Assembly: GCA_037200125.1 (NCBI GenBank)
Contig: JBBCGS010000002.1
Coordinates: forward strand, 372,001-436,000
Origin: JADGHX01 sp037200125
GTDB taxonomy: Bacteria; Pseudomonadota; Gammaproteobacteria; Steroidobacterales; Steroidobacteraceae
Direction of reading: 5' to 3'
Length of the DNA: 64,000 bases
Below the pieces are notes generated by a model. The model was not told the origin of the DNA. It searched no databases and saw nothing but the letters and a program-made list of their open reading frames with translations. The number at the start of each line of letters is the position of its first letter. Positions within the stretch are counted from its first letter, which is position 1. The translations under genes were made by a program, and so were the position numbers. Below are positions 55,248-63,731 of this stretch, one piece after another.

Positions 55248-56699
55248 CTAAAAAGGATACTTCCGAGGTGAGAGCTGGATCGTGATCCAGCGCAACTCGG
55301 TGAACGCATCGATGCCGGCGCGACCGCCGAAGCGGCCGTAGCCCGACGCCTTCACGCCACCGAACGGCATCTGCGGCTCATCGGCCACGGTCGGGCCGTT
55401 GATGTGGCAGATGCCCGTCTCGATGCGCTTGGCGAGCTCCAGACCCTTCGCGATGTCGCGCGTGTGAATCGCGGCGGACAGGCCGTACTCGGTATCGTTG
55501 GCGAGCTTCACCGCTTCGTCCGCGCTCTTCACGCGCGTGATCGACACCTGCGGTCCGAAGCTCTCTTCGCGGAACAGATCCATGTCGGGCGTCACCCTGT
55601 CGACGACAATTCCCTTCATGACCGTGCCCTGTGCATCGCCGCCGGTCAGCAGCTTTGCGCCCTTCGCAACGGCGTCCTTCACGAGCTTCCGCACGCGATC
55701 AACGGTCGGCTGGCCCACAACCGAACCCAGCACGACATCGCCCTTGCGCGGATCGCCGCTCGGAAGCGCGGCAACGCGCTTCGAGAGCTTCTCCGCGAAC
55801 GCATCCGCGACTTTCTCGTCGCAGATCACGCGCTCGGTCGACATGCAGATCTGGCCCTGGTTCGCGAACGCACCGAACACGGTGGCGTCGACGGCCTGGT
55901 CGAGGTCCGCATCTTCCAGCACGATGAGCGGCGCCTTGCCGCCGAGCTCGAGCAGGCAGGGCTTGAGGTACTTCGCCGACAGCGCGGCGATGATCTTGCC
56001 AACACGCGTCGAGCCCGTGAAATTCACACGCTTCACGGCCGGATGGCCGATCAGCGCATCAGTGACCTTCTCCGCATCCTTCGGCTCGTGCGTGATGACG
56101 TTGATCACGCCATCCGCCATACCCGCATCGCGCAGCGTGGCACCGATCAGGCGATGCGTCGCCGGGCACACTTCCGACGCTTTGAGGATCACGGTGTTGC
56201 CGCACGCAAGCGGCATCGCCACCGCGCGCACGCCGAGAATGATCGGCGCATTCCACGGCGCGATGCCGAGGATCACACCCACCGGCTGGCGAAGCGCCAT
56301 GGACATGTTGCCCGGAATATCCGAGGGCACGACCTCGCCCTGGATCTGCGTCGTCATCGCGGCCGCCTCGCGCAACATGCCCGCGGCGAGATGAATGTTG
56401 AAATGACCCCAGCCCGCGGTGGCGCCGGTCTCGGCCATCACGAGCGTCGCGAACTGGCCCGCGCGTGCCTCCAGCAGCTCGGCGGCCTTGTTCAGGATCG
56501 CGCGACGCGCGCTCGGGCCCAGCGCCGACCACTTGGGGAACGCGGCGGCGGCGGCATCGGCGGCGGCCCTCGCATCTTCCACGGAAGCGGCGGCGGCGCG
56601 CGTCGCCTCCTCACCGGTGATCGGGTTGTGGCGGGCGAAAGTCGCCGAGTTCGCGGCGGCGACGTCGCGGCCGCCGATGATCAGTTGTACTTGTTCCAT
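55248..56699 (-). CDS. vdh: vanillin dehydrogenase-like aldehyde dehydrogenase
   Basis: This 483-residue protein closely follows vanillin/salicylaldehyde dehydrogenases in length and text: LGIAPWNAPIILGVRAVAMP, FTGSTRVGKI, the base E251 (LLELGGKAP), the nucleophile C285 (NQGQICMSTER) and the ending FTELRWITIQL. It would oxidise vanillin to vanillate with NAD, feeding LigM at the other end of the window. It is separated from the upstream acetoacetyl-CoA synthetase by 37 bases and is followed by repeat copy C. Confidence 0.87.
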   Translation of the reverse strand: MEQVQLIIGGRDVAAANSATFARHNPITGEEATRAAAASVEDARAAADAAAAAFPKWSALGPSARRAILNKAAELLEARAGQFATLVMAETGATAGWGHFNIHLAAGMLREAAAMTTQIQGEVVPSDIPGNMSMALRQPVGVILGIAPWNAPIILGVRAVAMPLACGNTVILKASEVCPATHRLIGATLRDAGMADGVINVITHEPKDAEKVTDALIGHPAVKRVNFTGSTRVGKIIAALSAKYLKPCLLELGGKAPLIVLEDADLDQAVDATVFGAFANQGQICMSTERVICDEKVADAFAEKLSKRVAALPSGDPRKGDVVLGSVVGQPTVDRVRKLVKDAVAKGAKLLTGGDAQGTVMKGIVVDRVTPDMDLFREESFGPQVSITRVKSADEAVKLANDTEYGLSAAIHTRDIAKGLELAKRIETGICHINGPTVADEPQMPFGGVKASGYGRFGGRAGIDAFTELRWITIQLSPRKYPF

Positions 56700-56736
56700 A
56701 TGGGAGGTGCCTATGGCGTCGGGCGGTTGGCGCCCG

Positions 56737-58734
56737 CTATTTATTTAAAGAGTAATCGCGCTGAGTTTTCGCGTACTCGATGAAGTAGTCGAGGCTCTTT
56801 GGGTTGGCAACCGCATCGCGGTTTGCCGCCTTCTCCACCGGCACGCCCATGAGAATGCGGCGCACCGGCACTTCCAGTTTCTTGCCGGTCAGCGTCGTCG
56901 GAATATCGTCGACCGCAAAAATCCTGTCGGGAACGTGCCGCGGAGAATATTCGCGCCGGAGCGTGGCGCGAATCTTTTCCGTGGTCGCCTCGTCCAGCGT
57001 CCTGCCACTGCGCAATTTGACGAACAGCGGCATGAAAAACGTCCCGCCCGGCAGGTCCAGGTTGACGATCAGCGAGTCGTCGACCTCCGGCAGGTTCGCA
57101 AGCGAGCGGTAGATCTCGGCGGTGCCGATGCGCACGCCGTGACGGTTGAGCGTCGCATCCGAGCGGCCGAGCACGAAGCAGGCGCGCCGCTCGTTCATCT
57201 TGAAGAAATCGCCGTGGCGCCAGACGCCCGGGTATTCCGCGAAATAGCTGTCGAAGTAGCGACGGCCGTCCGGGTCGTTCCAGAAGAACACCGGCATGGA
57301 CGGCATCGGCTCGGTGATCACGAGCTCGCCCACTTCGTTCACCACCTTCTCGCCGCGTTCGTTGAACGCGGCGGCCGCGACGCCGAGACAAGGCTTCTGG
57401 ATCTCGCCCGCCCGCACCGGCTCCGTGACGATGCCGCCGACGAAGCCTGAACAGACGTCCGTACCGCCGCTGCCCGGAGCCACCCACAGGTCGCGTTTCA
57501 CGTTGTCGTAAAACCAGGCGGTGCACTCGGCCGTCACCGGTGAACCCGCGAGCATGATGGAGTCGAGCTTCGAGAGATCGAACTTGCGGCCCGGCCGCAG
57601 GCCCGCTTTCGCGAGGATCGCCTGATACGTCGGACTTGCGCCGAACATCGCGGTGCCGGTGTCTTCCACCATCTTCCAGAGAATGTCGGGGTCGGGCCAC
57701 GCCGGGTTGCCGTCGTACATCACGGGGACGACGTCGGCCATCGGCACGCTGACGAGGAAATTCCACATCATCCAGCCGGTCGTGGTGAAGAAGAACAGCT
57801 TGTCGCCGGCGTGCAGGTCCCACATGAGATGCAGGGCCTTCAGCTGCTCGAGGATGATGCCGCCGTGGCTGTGCGTGATCGCCTTCGGCAATCCGGTGGT
57901 GCCGGAGGAAAAGAGAATCCACAGCGGCGCGTTGAAGTCGACGTGCTCGAACTGAAACTCGCTCTTCGGCACCGGTGGATGATCGAAGAGATCGTCCCAT
58001 AGCAGCGCGTGCTTCGAGGGCAGCGCCTTGTCTTCCCGGTTGAGATACGGCAGGTAGATCACGCGCTCGAGCGTCGGCAGCTCGGCGATGATCTGTTCCA
58101 TCTCGGCGCGGCGGCTGAACGGCTTGCCGCCGTACTGATAGCCATCCACGCAGAGCAGGATTTTTGGCGACAGCTGCGTGAAGCGATCGAGCACACCGCG
58201 CGTGCCGAAATCCGGCCCGCAGCTCGACCAGATGGCGCCGATGCTCGTCGTCGCCAGCATCGCGATCATCGCTTCGGGAATATTCGGCAAGCACGCGACG
58301 ACACGATCACCCGGCTTCAAGCCGAGCTTGCGGAACTGCGTGGCGAGCACGCGCACCTTGCCGCCGAGCTCTTCCCACGAAAGACCCGTGATCTTCTGTC
58401 GCTCGGAAAGATGCAGGACCGCGGTGGCATTCGGCCGCTCGTGCCTCAGCACGTGCTCCGCATAGTTCGTGTGCGCGCCGGGAAACCACTGTGTCCCCGG
58501 CATCTTGCGCGACTCGAGCACGGCTCGATGCGGCGTGGTGGCGATGCCGCCGTAGCAGTCCCAGATGGCCTGCCAGAAGCCTTCGACGTCAGTGACGGAC
58601 CAGTCCCACAGCGCGTCGTAGTCGTTGAAATGAAGGCCGCGTTCCTTCGCGAGCCAGCGCGTGAATGCCGTGATATGCGAGCGCTCCACGCGCTCCGCCG
58701 TCGGCGTCCACAGCAGTTCCCCTTCGTTGATCAT
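56737..58734 (-). CDS. acetoacetyl-CoA synthetase (acetoacetate--CoA ligase)
   Basis: This 665-residue adenylate-forming ligase belongs to the acetoacetyl-CoA synthetase branch. The start ATG 58734 (MINEGELLWTPTAERVERS) matches the family N-terminus. Motifs are LFSSGTTGLPKAITHSHGG for ATP binding, TTTGWMMWN, and the catalytic lysine region TLTGKKLEVPVRRIL. It activates acetoacetate or a related short 3-oxo acid. Its presence between an MFS transporter and vanillin dehydrogenase suggests that a C4 or C2-extended side-chain product is handled here, but this is inference. Confidence 0.9.
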   Translation of the reverse strand: MINEGELLWTPTAERVERSHITAFTRWLAKERGLHFNDYDALWDWSVTDVEGFWQAIWDCYGGIATTPHRAVLESRKMPGTQWFPGAHTNYAEHVLRHERPNATAVLHLSERQKITGLSWEELGGKVRVLATQFRKLGLKPGDRVVACLPNIPEAMIAMLATTSIGAIWSSCGPDFGTRGVLDRFTQLSPKILLCVDGYQYGGKPFSRRAEMEQIIAELPTLERVIYLPYLNREDKALPSKHALLWDDLFDHPPVPKSEFQFEHVDFNAPLWILFSSGTTGLPKAITHSHGGIILEQLKALHLMWDLHAGDKLFFFTTTGWMMWNFLVSVPMADVVPVMYDGNPAWPDPDILWKMVEDTGTAMFGASPTYQAILAKAGLRPGRKFDLSKLDSIMLAGSPVTAECTAWFYDNVKRDLWVAPGSGGTDVCSGFVGGIVTEPVRAGEIQKPCLGVAAAAFNERGEKVVNEVGELVITEPMPSMPVFFWNDPDGRRYFDSYFAEYPGVWRHGDFFKMNERRACFVLGRSDATLNRHGVRIGTAEIYRSLANLPEVDDSLIVNLDLPGGTFFMPLFVKLRSGRTLDEATTEKIRATLRREYSPRHVPDRIFAVDDIPTTLTGKKLEVPVRRILMGVPVEKAANRDAVANPKSLDYFIEYAKTQRDYSLNK

Positions 58735-58746
58735 TCGTCTTGCTCT

Positions 58747-58852
58747 ATTGGAAAAAATCGCCCGCGGCGCTTTTTTCGGACCATCAGGTTTTTCCGGCGG
58801 CAAAAAGCGTGGCTTTTGCCGCCTGCCGACACGCGTAGCTACGCCCGAGCGG
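58747..58852 (+). repeat. two-hairpin intergenic repeat, copy B
   Basis: It reads ATTGGAAAAAATCGCC, GGCGCTTTTTTCGGACC, then CCGGCGGCAAAAAGCG with GCTTTTGCCGCC, and the palindromic end CGCGTAGCTACGCCCGAGCG. It fills the gap between the MFS transporter and the acetoacetyl-CoA synthetase start. Its third module overlaps the last codons and stop of the MFS gene. Confidence 0.8.
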
Positions 58853-60113
58853 CCACTCTCACAGTGGGCCGCATTGGCGGCCGCGCGCGCGTCAGTAGAA
58901 GCGCACTCACAAAACACAGGGCCGCAAGCGTGTAGAGCGTCGGAGCATAGCTGCCATACACGTCATACAGATAGCCTGAGAGTGCAGGAGATATGGCACT
59001 GACGGGCGGTTGTACGGCGAGTGTCACCCCGACCGCCGCTGGATAGGCTTGCGACCCGTAATAGTTGGCGAGAATCGTCATCAGGCAGGTGAGCGCCCCG
59101 CCCCACCCGGCGCCCAGACAGATGCCGAATGTGTAGAGGCTGAGCGGGTCGCGCGCGTGCACGACCAGGAGCATGCCGACACCGAACAGCGCCACCGCCG
59201 CGCCGAACAGGAAGCGCGGTTCCACCCGATCCCCGAGCAACCCAACGGCGAACTTGCCGAACAGCGTCGTCGCCGCCATCGAGGAGGCGGCAAAGGCGGC
59301 GACGGACTTGGAATGGCCGAGATCCTGCAGATGGGCGACGCCGTGGGAGAAGAACCACGAGTAGCCCATGCTCATCCCGCACATGCAGGCGAGAAGCAGC
59401 CACAACGTTGGGGACCGCACGGCCTCGCGCCCCGTCCAGGGCTCGTCGGTGTGATGCACGGTGCGTGTCTTTTTCGCTTCCGCGACCGGCGCGACCGCTG
59501 AAACGGCGTCGCCGTCGGGCTGCTGCCCGAGATCGGACGGCTGATCGCGCGCGAAGAGGAAGGCGATGACGGACGACATCGCGGCACAGCCGGCGAAGAT
59601 CCACCAGCCCGTGCGCCAGTCACCCGTCCGGGAGATCGCGTAGTTCAGCAGCGGCGGCGCGAATACGCCGCCAATCCCGCCCGCCGACAGGATGATCGCG
59701 AACGCGAGGGCGCGCCGACGCACGAACCAGCGCATGGTGGAAGTCTGCACGGGAAGCGCGCCGCCAGCGACGACGCCCAGCCCCGCCAGCACGCCGCCGC
59801 CAAATACCGCCGCCCAGAAAGAGTTCGCCACCAGCGCCATGAAGAGGCTGGCCGCCAACAACATCAGGCTCCCCGCGATCATCGCGAACCGCATGCCCTT
59901 GCGCACCACGAGCATCGCAACGAGAGGCGCCGGCAGCCCGCTCACGAGCATGAGCACCGAGTAGGGAACACCCAGCATCGTGCGGTCGAAGCCGAGCCGC
60001 TCGGCCATCCAGGTATTCACGATGCCCGAGCCATAGGGGAGCCAGCCGAGCACGGAGAACAGGACCAGCCAGTAAGCCGCCAGCAGCTTCCAGCCGTAGA
60101 ACTTCGCCGCCAT
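58839..60113 (-). CDS. MFS transporter, monocarboxylate/oxalate-formate-like
   Basis: The start ATG 60113 (MAAKFYGWKLLAAYW) has AAGGGGG eight bases upstream and gives 424 residues with twelve predicted helices. The N-terminal F-Y-G-W and the loop ARDQPSDLGQQPDGD are typical of OFA/monocarboxylate-type MFS carriers. It may import an organic acid used by the adjacent acetoacetyl-CoA synthetase or an aromatic acid. Its TAG stop falls inside the CGTAGCTACG palindrome of repeat copy B, so the protein end R-V-A-A-R-A is partly repeat-derived. Confidence 0.85.
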   Translation of the reverse strand: MAAKFYGWKLLAAYWLVLFSVLGWLPYGSGIVNTWMAERLGFDRTMLGVPYSVLMLVSGLPAPLVAMLVVRKGMRFAMIAGSLMLLAASLFMALVANSFWAAVFGGGVLAGLGVVAGGALPVQTSTMRWFVRRRALAFAIILSAGGIGGVFAPPLLNYAISRTGDWRTGWWIFAGCAAMSSVIAFLFARDQPSDLGQQPDGDAVSAVAPVAEAKKTRTVHHTDEPWTGREAVRSPTLWLLLACMCGMSMGYSWFFSHGVAHLQDLGHSKSVAAFAASSMAATTLFGKFAVGLLGDRVEPRFLFGAAVALFGVGMLLVVHARDPLSLYTFGICLGAGWGGALTCLMTILANYYGSQAYPAAVGVTLAVQPPVSAISPALSGYLYDVYGSYAPTLYTLAALCFVSALLLTRARPPMRPTVRVAARA

Positions 60114-60223
60114 GACCGGAACCCCCTTCCCGACCGTGCGCAACTTGGCAGGTTGCGCCGCCCGGAGTATCGGAGCTTGTCCGCGCTGGAAGCGGTATCA
60201 GCCTCCGCTGGACCTCTGCGCGG

Positions 60224-61426
60224 TCAGACCCTCTCGAGAATCAAAGCGACTCCCTGACCGACTCCCACGCACATCGTACAGAGCGCATACCGCCCCTGCG
60301 TCTCCCGGAGGTGCCAGGTGGCGGTGGTCGCGAGGCGGGCCCCGCTCATGCCGAGCGGATGACCGAGCGCAATCGCGCCTCCGTTGGGGTTCACGTGAGG
60401 CGCGTCGTCGGCGACGCCGAGCGCCCGGAGCACGGCGAGCCCCTGCGAAGCGAACGCCTCGTTGAGCTCGATGAGGTCCATCTGCTCGATCGACAGCCCC
60501 GCGCGCGCCAGCACCTTGCGCACGGCCGGCGTCGGGCCGACGCCCATGATGCGCGGCTCGACCCCCGCCGAGGCGGCGGCCACGATGCGGGCCTTCGGCG
60601 TGAGACCGAAGCGGCGCGCGGCGGACTCCGTGGCAATGAGCAGCGCGCACGAGCCGTCGTTCACGCCGGACGCGTTGCCCGCCGTCACGGTGCCATTCGT
60701 GCGGAACGGCGTCGGCAGCTTCGCGAGCTGCTCGAGCGTGGTCTCGCGGGGATGTTCGTCACGGCTCACCACGACAGGCGCCGCTTTCTTCTGCGGGATC
60801 CGCACGGGAATGAGCTCGTGCTCGAAGAATCCGCGCGCGTAGGCGGCCGCGGTTCGCTGCTGGCTGCGCAGCGCGAGCTTGTCCTGATCTTCGCGGCTGA
60901 TGCCGAACTGCGCGGCGACGTTTTCGCCGGTCTCGGGCATGGAGTCCACACCGTACCGCGCCTTGAGCAGCGGATTGATGAAGCGCCAGCCGATGGTGGT
61001 GTCGAAGATCTCGGCCTGGCGGCTGAACGCCGTATCCGCCTTCGGCATCACGAACGGCGCGCGCGACATCGACTCGACGCCGCCCGCGATGACGATCTGC
61101 GCCTCGCCCGCCTTCAGCGCGCGGGATGCTATGGCAACCGCGTCGAGCCCCGACGCGCACAGCCGATTGACCGTCAGCGCCGGCACGTCCACCGGCAGGC
61201 CGGCGAGCAGGCTGGCCATGCGCGCGACGTTGCGGTTGTCTTCGCCCGCCTGATTCGCGCAGCCGAGCACCACCTCATCGAGGGCACCGGGCTCGAGCGA
61301 AGCATTGCGGTTCAATAGCGCGGCAATGGGGAGTGCGGCCAGGTCGTCGGGGCGCACGGAAGACAGCGCGCCACCGTAGCGCCCGATGGGCGTGCGGACG
61401 GCGTCGCAGATGAAAGCCTCAGGCAT
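60224..61426 (-). CDS. pcaF: 3-oxoadipyl-CoA thiolase (PcaF)
   Basis: From ATG 61426 the protein is 400 residues, the exact family length, and opens MPEAFICDAVRTPIGRYGGA as PcaF proteins do. The nucleophile is C90 (TVNRLCASGLDAV), the histidine motif NPNGGAIALGHPLGMSGAR and the second cysteine CTMCVGVGQGVA. It splits 3-oxoadipyl-CoA into succinyl-CoA and acetyl-CoA, the last step of the protocatechuate ortho-cleavage (beta-ketoadipate) pathway. It is divergent from pcaR with a likely PcaR operator between. Confidence 0.94.
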   Translation of the reverse strand: MPEAFICDAVRTPIGRYGGALSSVRPDDLAALPIAALLNRNASLEPGALDEVVLGCANQAGEDNRNVARMASLLAGLPVDVPALTVNRLCASGLDAVAIASRALKAGEAQIVIAGGVESMSRAPFVMPKADTAFSRQAEIFDTTIGWRFINPLLKARYGVDSMPETGENVAAQFGISREDQDKLALRSQQRTAAAYARGFFEHELIPVRIPQKKAAPVVVSRDEHPRETTLEQLAKLPTPFRTNGTVTAGNASGVNDGSCALLIATESAARRFGLTPKARIVAAASAGVEPRIMGVGPTPAVRKVLARAGLSIEQMDLIELNEAFASQGLAVLRALGVADDAPHVNPNGGAIALGHPLGMSGARLATTATWHLRETQGRYALCTMCVGVGQGVALILERV

Positions 61427-61487
61427 GGGGGTAAACCTCAAGACGTGATATTCGGGATTGTAGCGGCGGCGTAAAGGCCGGCCCAAG

Positions 61488-61502
61488 GTCGATAACCGCA
61501 CG
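61488..61502. promoter_or_regulatory. probable PcaR operator between pcaF and pcaR
   Basis: GGTCGATAACCGCAC at 61488-61502 matches the 15-base PcaR site known from Pseudomonas putida (GTTCGATAATCGCAC) at 13 of 15 positions. It sits 62 bases from the pcaF start and 100 bases from the pcaR start, where a shared regulatory site is expected. The reference site is recalled from the literature and not searched. Confidence 0.6.
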
Positions 61503-61601
61503 ATGCGACCGGCCGAGGGCCCTTTTCGCCGGATTAGGGTGAGTGTTGCGCCGCTGGAACTTCCGTCGCGCGCGCGGTTCGGTTACCGTTCGCCCCCACC
61601 C

Positions 61602-62408
61602 ATGACGACCCCTGCCAAGCCCGACAACTCGCTGTTGTTCCGCGCCGGCGATCCGGATTTCATGACCTCGCTCGCGCGCGGGCTGCACGTCATCCGCTCG
61701 TTCACCGGCTTCGATCGACGCCTCACCATCGCCGACGTGAGTCGGGCCACCGGCCTGACGCGCGCCGTGGTTCGACGCTGTCTCTATACATTGCGCGAGC
61801 TCGGCTACGCCGGCACGGACGGTCGCACGTTCTTCCTGCAACCGAAGGTGCTCAACCTCGGTTATGCCTATCTCTCGACGGCGCCCATGCCCATCGCCGC
61901 GCAGCCGCTGCTGGAAGAGGTGAGTCGCACGCTGGACGAGTCTTCGTCGGTCGCCGTGCTGGAAGAAGGCTCGGTCGTGTTCGTCGCGCGCTCGGCCACC
62001 CGCCGCATCATGTCGGTGACGTTGCGCGTGGGCAGTCGCGTGCCGAGTTACTGCACGGCGCTGGGTCGCGTGCTGCTCGCGCATCTCGAGCCCGATGTTC
62101 TGACGACCCAACTCGCGTCGACGGATTTCCGCGCGCACACCAAGCACACCGTGCCCTCTCGCAAGAAGCTCGATGACATCCTGCTGACCGTGCGTAAGCA
62201 GGGTTACGCGCTCAACGACCAGGAACTGGAGATCGGGCTGCGTTCGATCGCGGTACCGGTGCGCAATGTCGTTGGGGAAGTGGTGGCGGCGATGAACGTG
62301 GGCGCGCAGGCGTCGCGCGTTTCGCTGCGGGACATGGTCGACACCTTCCTGCCGGTGCTGCGGTCCGCGGCGGACCGGCTCGGCGGCCAGCTCCCACCCA
62401 CTCAGTAG
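61602..62408 (+). CDS. pcaR: IclR-family beta-ketoadipate pathway regulator (PcaR/PcaU/PobR type)
   Basis: From ATG 61602 (MTTPAKPDNSLLF) the protein is 268 residues. DPDFMTSLARGLHVIRSF followed by the winged helix (LTIADVSRATGLTRAVVRRC) is the signature of the PcaR/PcaU/PobR subgroup. The effector domain includes YCTALGRVLLAHL and NDQELEIGLRSIAVPVRN. It probably activates pca genes in response to beta-ketoadipate or protocatechuate. The frame is open upstream to 61503, but that part is not conserved and covers the operator. Confidence 0.92.
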   Translation: MTTPAKPDNSLLFRAGDPDFMTSLARGLHVIRSFTGFDRRLTIADVSRATGLTRAVVRRCLYTLRELGYAGTDGRTFFLQPKVLNLGYAYLSTAPMPIAAQPLLEEVSRTLDESSSVAVLEEGSVVFVARSATRRIMSVTLRVGSRVPSYCTALGRVLLAHLEPDVLTTQLASTDFRAHTKHTVPSRKKLDDILLTVRKQGYALNDQELEIGLRSIAVPVRNVVGEVVAAMNVGAQASRVSLRDMVDTFLPVLRSAADRLGGQLPPTQ

Positions 62409-62417
62409 CCTTTGCCT

Positions 62418-62455
62418 ATTGGAAAAAAGGCGCCTGCGGCGCCTTTTTTCGGGCC
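62418..62455. terminator. bidirectional terminator; half copy (E) of the two-hairpin repeat
   Basis: ATTGGAAAAAAGGCGCC and GGCGCCTTTTTTCGGGCC form a strong stem with A and T runs on opposite sides, between the converging pcaR and SnoaL-like genes. The words ATTGGAAAAAA and TTTTTTCGG match module 1 of repeat copies A-D. Modules 2 and 3 are absent. Confidence 0.8.
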
Positions 62456-62465
62456 GGCCGGCGCG

Positions 62466-63005
62466 TTACGGCGCTGGCTTCAGGTCGGCCTTGGTCTGGC
62501 TATCCCAATGCTCGTCGGCCTTGCCATCGACGAAACGCCACATGTCGACCCACGTCGTCCAGTAAGACTGGGTCGGGTCCTTCGGATCCTGGTAGTGGCG
62601 CGGGAACGTGACGACCACGTAGTCGCCTTCCGCAACGACGGAGATGACCTTCGTCTGCATCTTTTCCGGAATCGGCTTCGGCTGCGCCTTCCGCGTTTCC
62701 GTGAAGAACTTCACCACCGTATCCCGGCCCGACGTGGCGAGCGGGTTGTGCTGGAGGTAGCGGTCGGTCAGGTACAGGTTCGCGCGCTCCCAGTGCCCCG
62801 CCTCGAGCAGTTCCTTGATGATCTTGTAGGCCGCCTGTTTGTTCTTGTTGAGTTTCGGGTCCGGGCTCGTGAACAGAGCCTCCGGGTTGTCGACCGCCGT
62901 GACAACTCCTTCGACGTACTTGGGCGCCTCCGCCCCCATCGCACAACCCGCGCCGAGCAATCCCGCTACGGAGCACGCCGACAGAACGATCGCTGAGAGT
63001 CTCAT
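62466..63005 (-). CDS. exported SnoaL-like (NTF2-fold) protein
   Basis: This 179-residue protein begins with a signal sequence (RLSAIVLSACSVAGLLGAGC then AMGAEAP) that can be read as a lipobox (LGAGC) or as a Sec signal cut after MGA. The mature part is a SnoaL/NTF2-like cone fold: YLTDRYLQHNPLATSGRDTVVKF is the typical helix-strand segment with the Q-H-N-P motif, and it ends WVDMWRFVDGKADEHWDSQT. The family includes cyclases, aldol-condensation-like enzymes and binding proteins, so no reaction is assigned. It stands alone between terminator E and the LysE gene. Confidence 0.85.
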   Translation of the reverse strand: MRLSAIVLSACSVAGLLGAGCAMGAEAPKYVEGVVTAVDNPEALFTSPDPKLNKNKQAAYKIIKELLEAGHWERANLYLTDRYLQHNPLATSGRDTVVKFFTETRKAQPKPIPEKMQTKVISVVAEGDYVVVTFPRHYQDPKDPTQSYWTTWVDMWRFVDGKADEHWDSQTKADLKPAP

Positions 63006-63143
63006 CGCTACACCTCCAGGGTCAGTTTCTTATTAGGGCCGTATCGGCCCGGGGCCAGTACAGTGTGTCGAGTGTACTGACTTCCGTGTCTGACGCCGCG
63101 GCCACGTGCGAGATACCTTGCCTCCTGTCTGGAGGGAAGACAC

Positions 63144-63731
63144 ATGTTCGATCCACTGCCCTACGCCACCTATTACTTCGTCATGTCCATCACGCCGGGA
63201 CCGAACAACGTGATGCTGACGGCGTCCGGCGCCAATTTCGGCTTCCGCCGGACCGTGCCTCACATGCTCGGCATCTCGGCGGGCTGCGCGATCCAGCTCG
63301 TCGCGGTGTGCGCCGGCCTCGGGGCGCTCTTCACGCGCTGGCCCGTCCTCCAGACGGTGCTCCAATGGGCCGGCGCCGCCTACCTGCTCTGGCTCGGCTG
63401 GAAGCTCCTTCGCAGCGGTGAGGTCGCCGAGGGCGCGACACCGCGGCCGATTACCTTCCTCCAAGCCGCCGCGTTCCAGTTCGTGAATCCCAAGGCGTGG
63501 GTGATGTCGCTGTCGGCGGTATCGCTCTTCATGCCTCGGGACATGGGCATCGTGCCGGCCATGGCGTACCTCCTCGCGGTGATGATGCTCATCAACCTGC
63601 CCTGCATCGGTGTGTGGGCGCTGTTTGGCAGCTCGCTGCGCGGACTTCTGCGGCGGCCGACCGCCCGGCTGGCCTTCAACGCGTCGATGGCGGTTGCGCT
63701 CGCCGCCACGGGCGTCATCATGGTCACCTGA
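63144..63731 (+). CDS. LysE-family translocator (RhtB-like)
   Basis: This 195-residue inner-membrane exporter has the LysE signature SITPGPNNVMLTASGANFGF and six predicted helices, with FQFVNPKAWVMSLSAVSLFM in the centre. Family members export amino acids or related small molecules. A GGAGGGAAGAC ribosome site precedes ATG 63144. It ends in a TGATG overlap with the following GntR/MocR gene, so the regulator is probably translated together with its exporter target. Confidence 0.9.
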   Translation: MFDPLPYATYYFVMSITPGPNNVMLTASGANFGFRRTVPHMLGISAGCAIQLVAVCAGLGALFTRWPVLQTVLQWAGAAYLLWLGWKLLRSGEVAEGATPRPITFLQAAAFQFVNPKAWVMSLSAVSLFMPRDMGIVPAMAYLLAVMMLINLPCIGVWALFGSSLRGLLRRPTARLAFNASMAVALAATGVIMVT

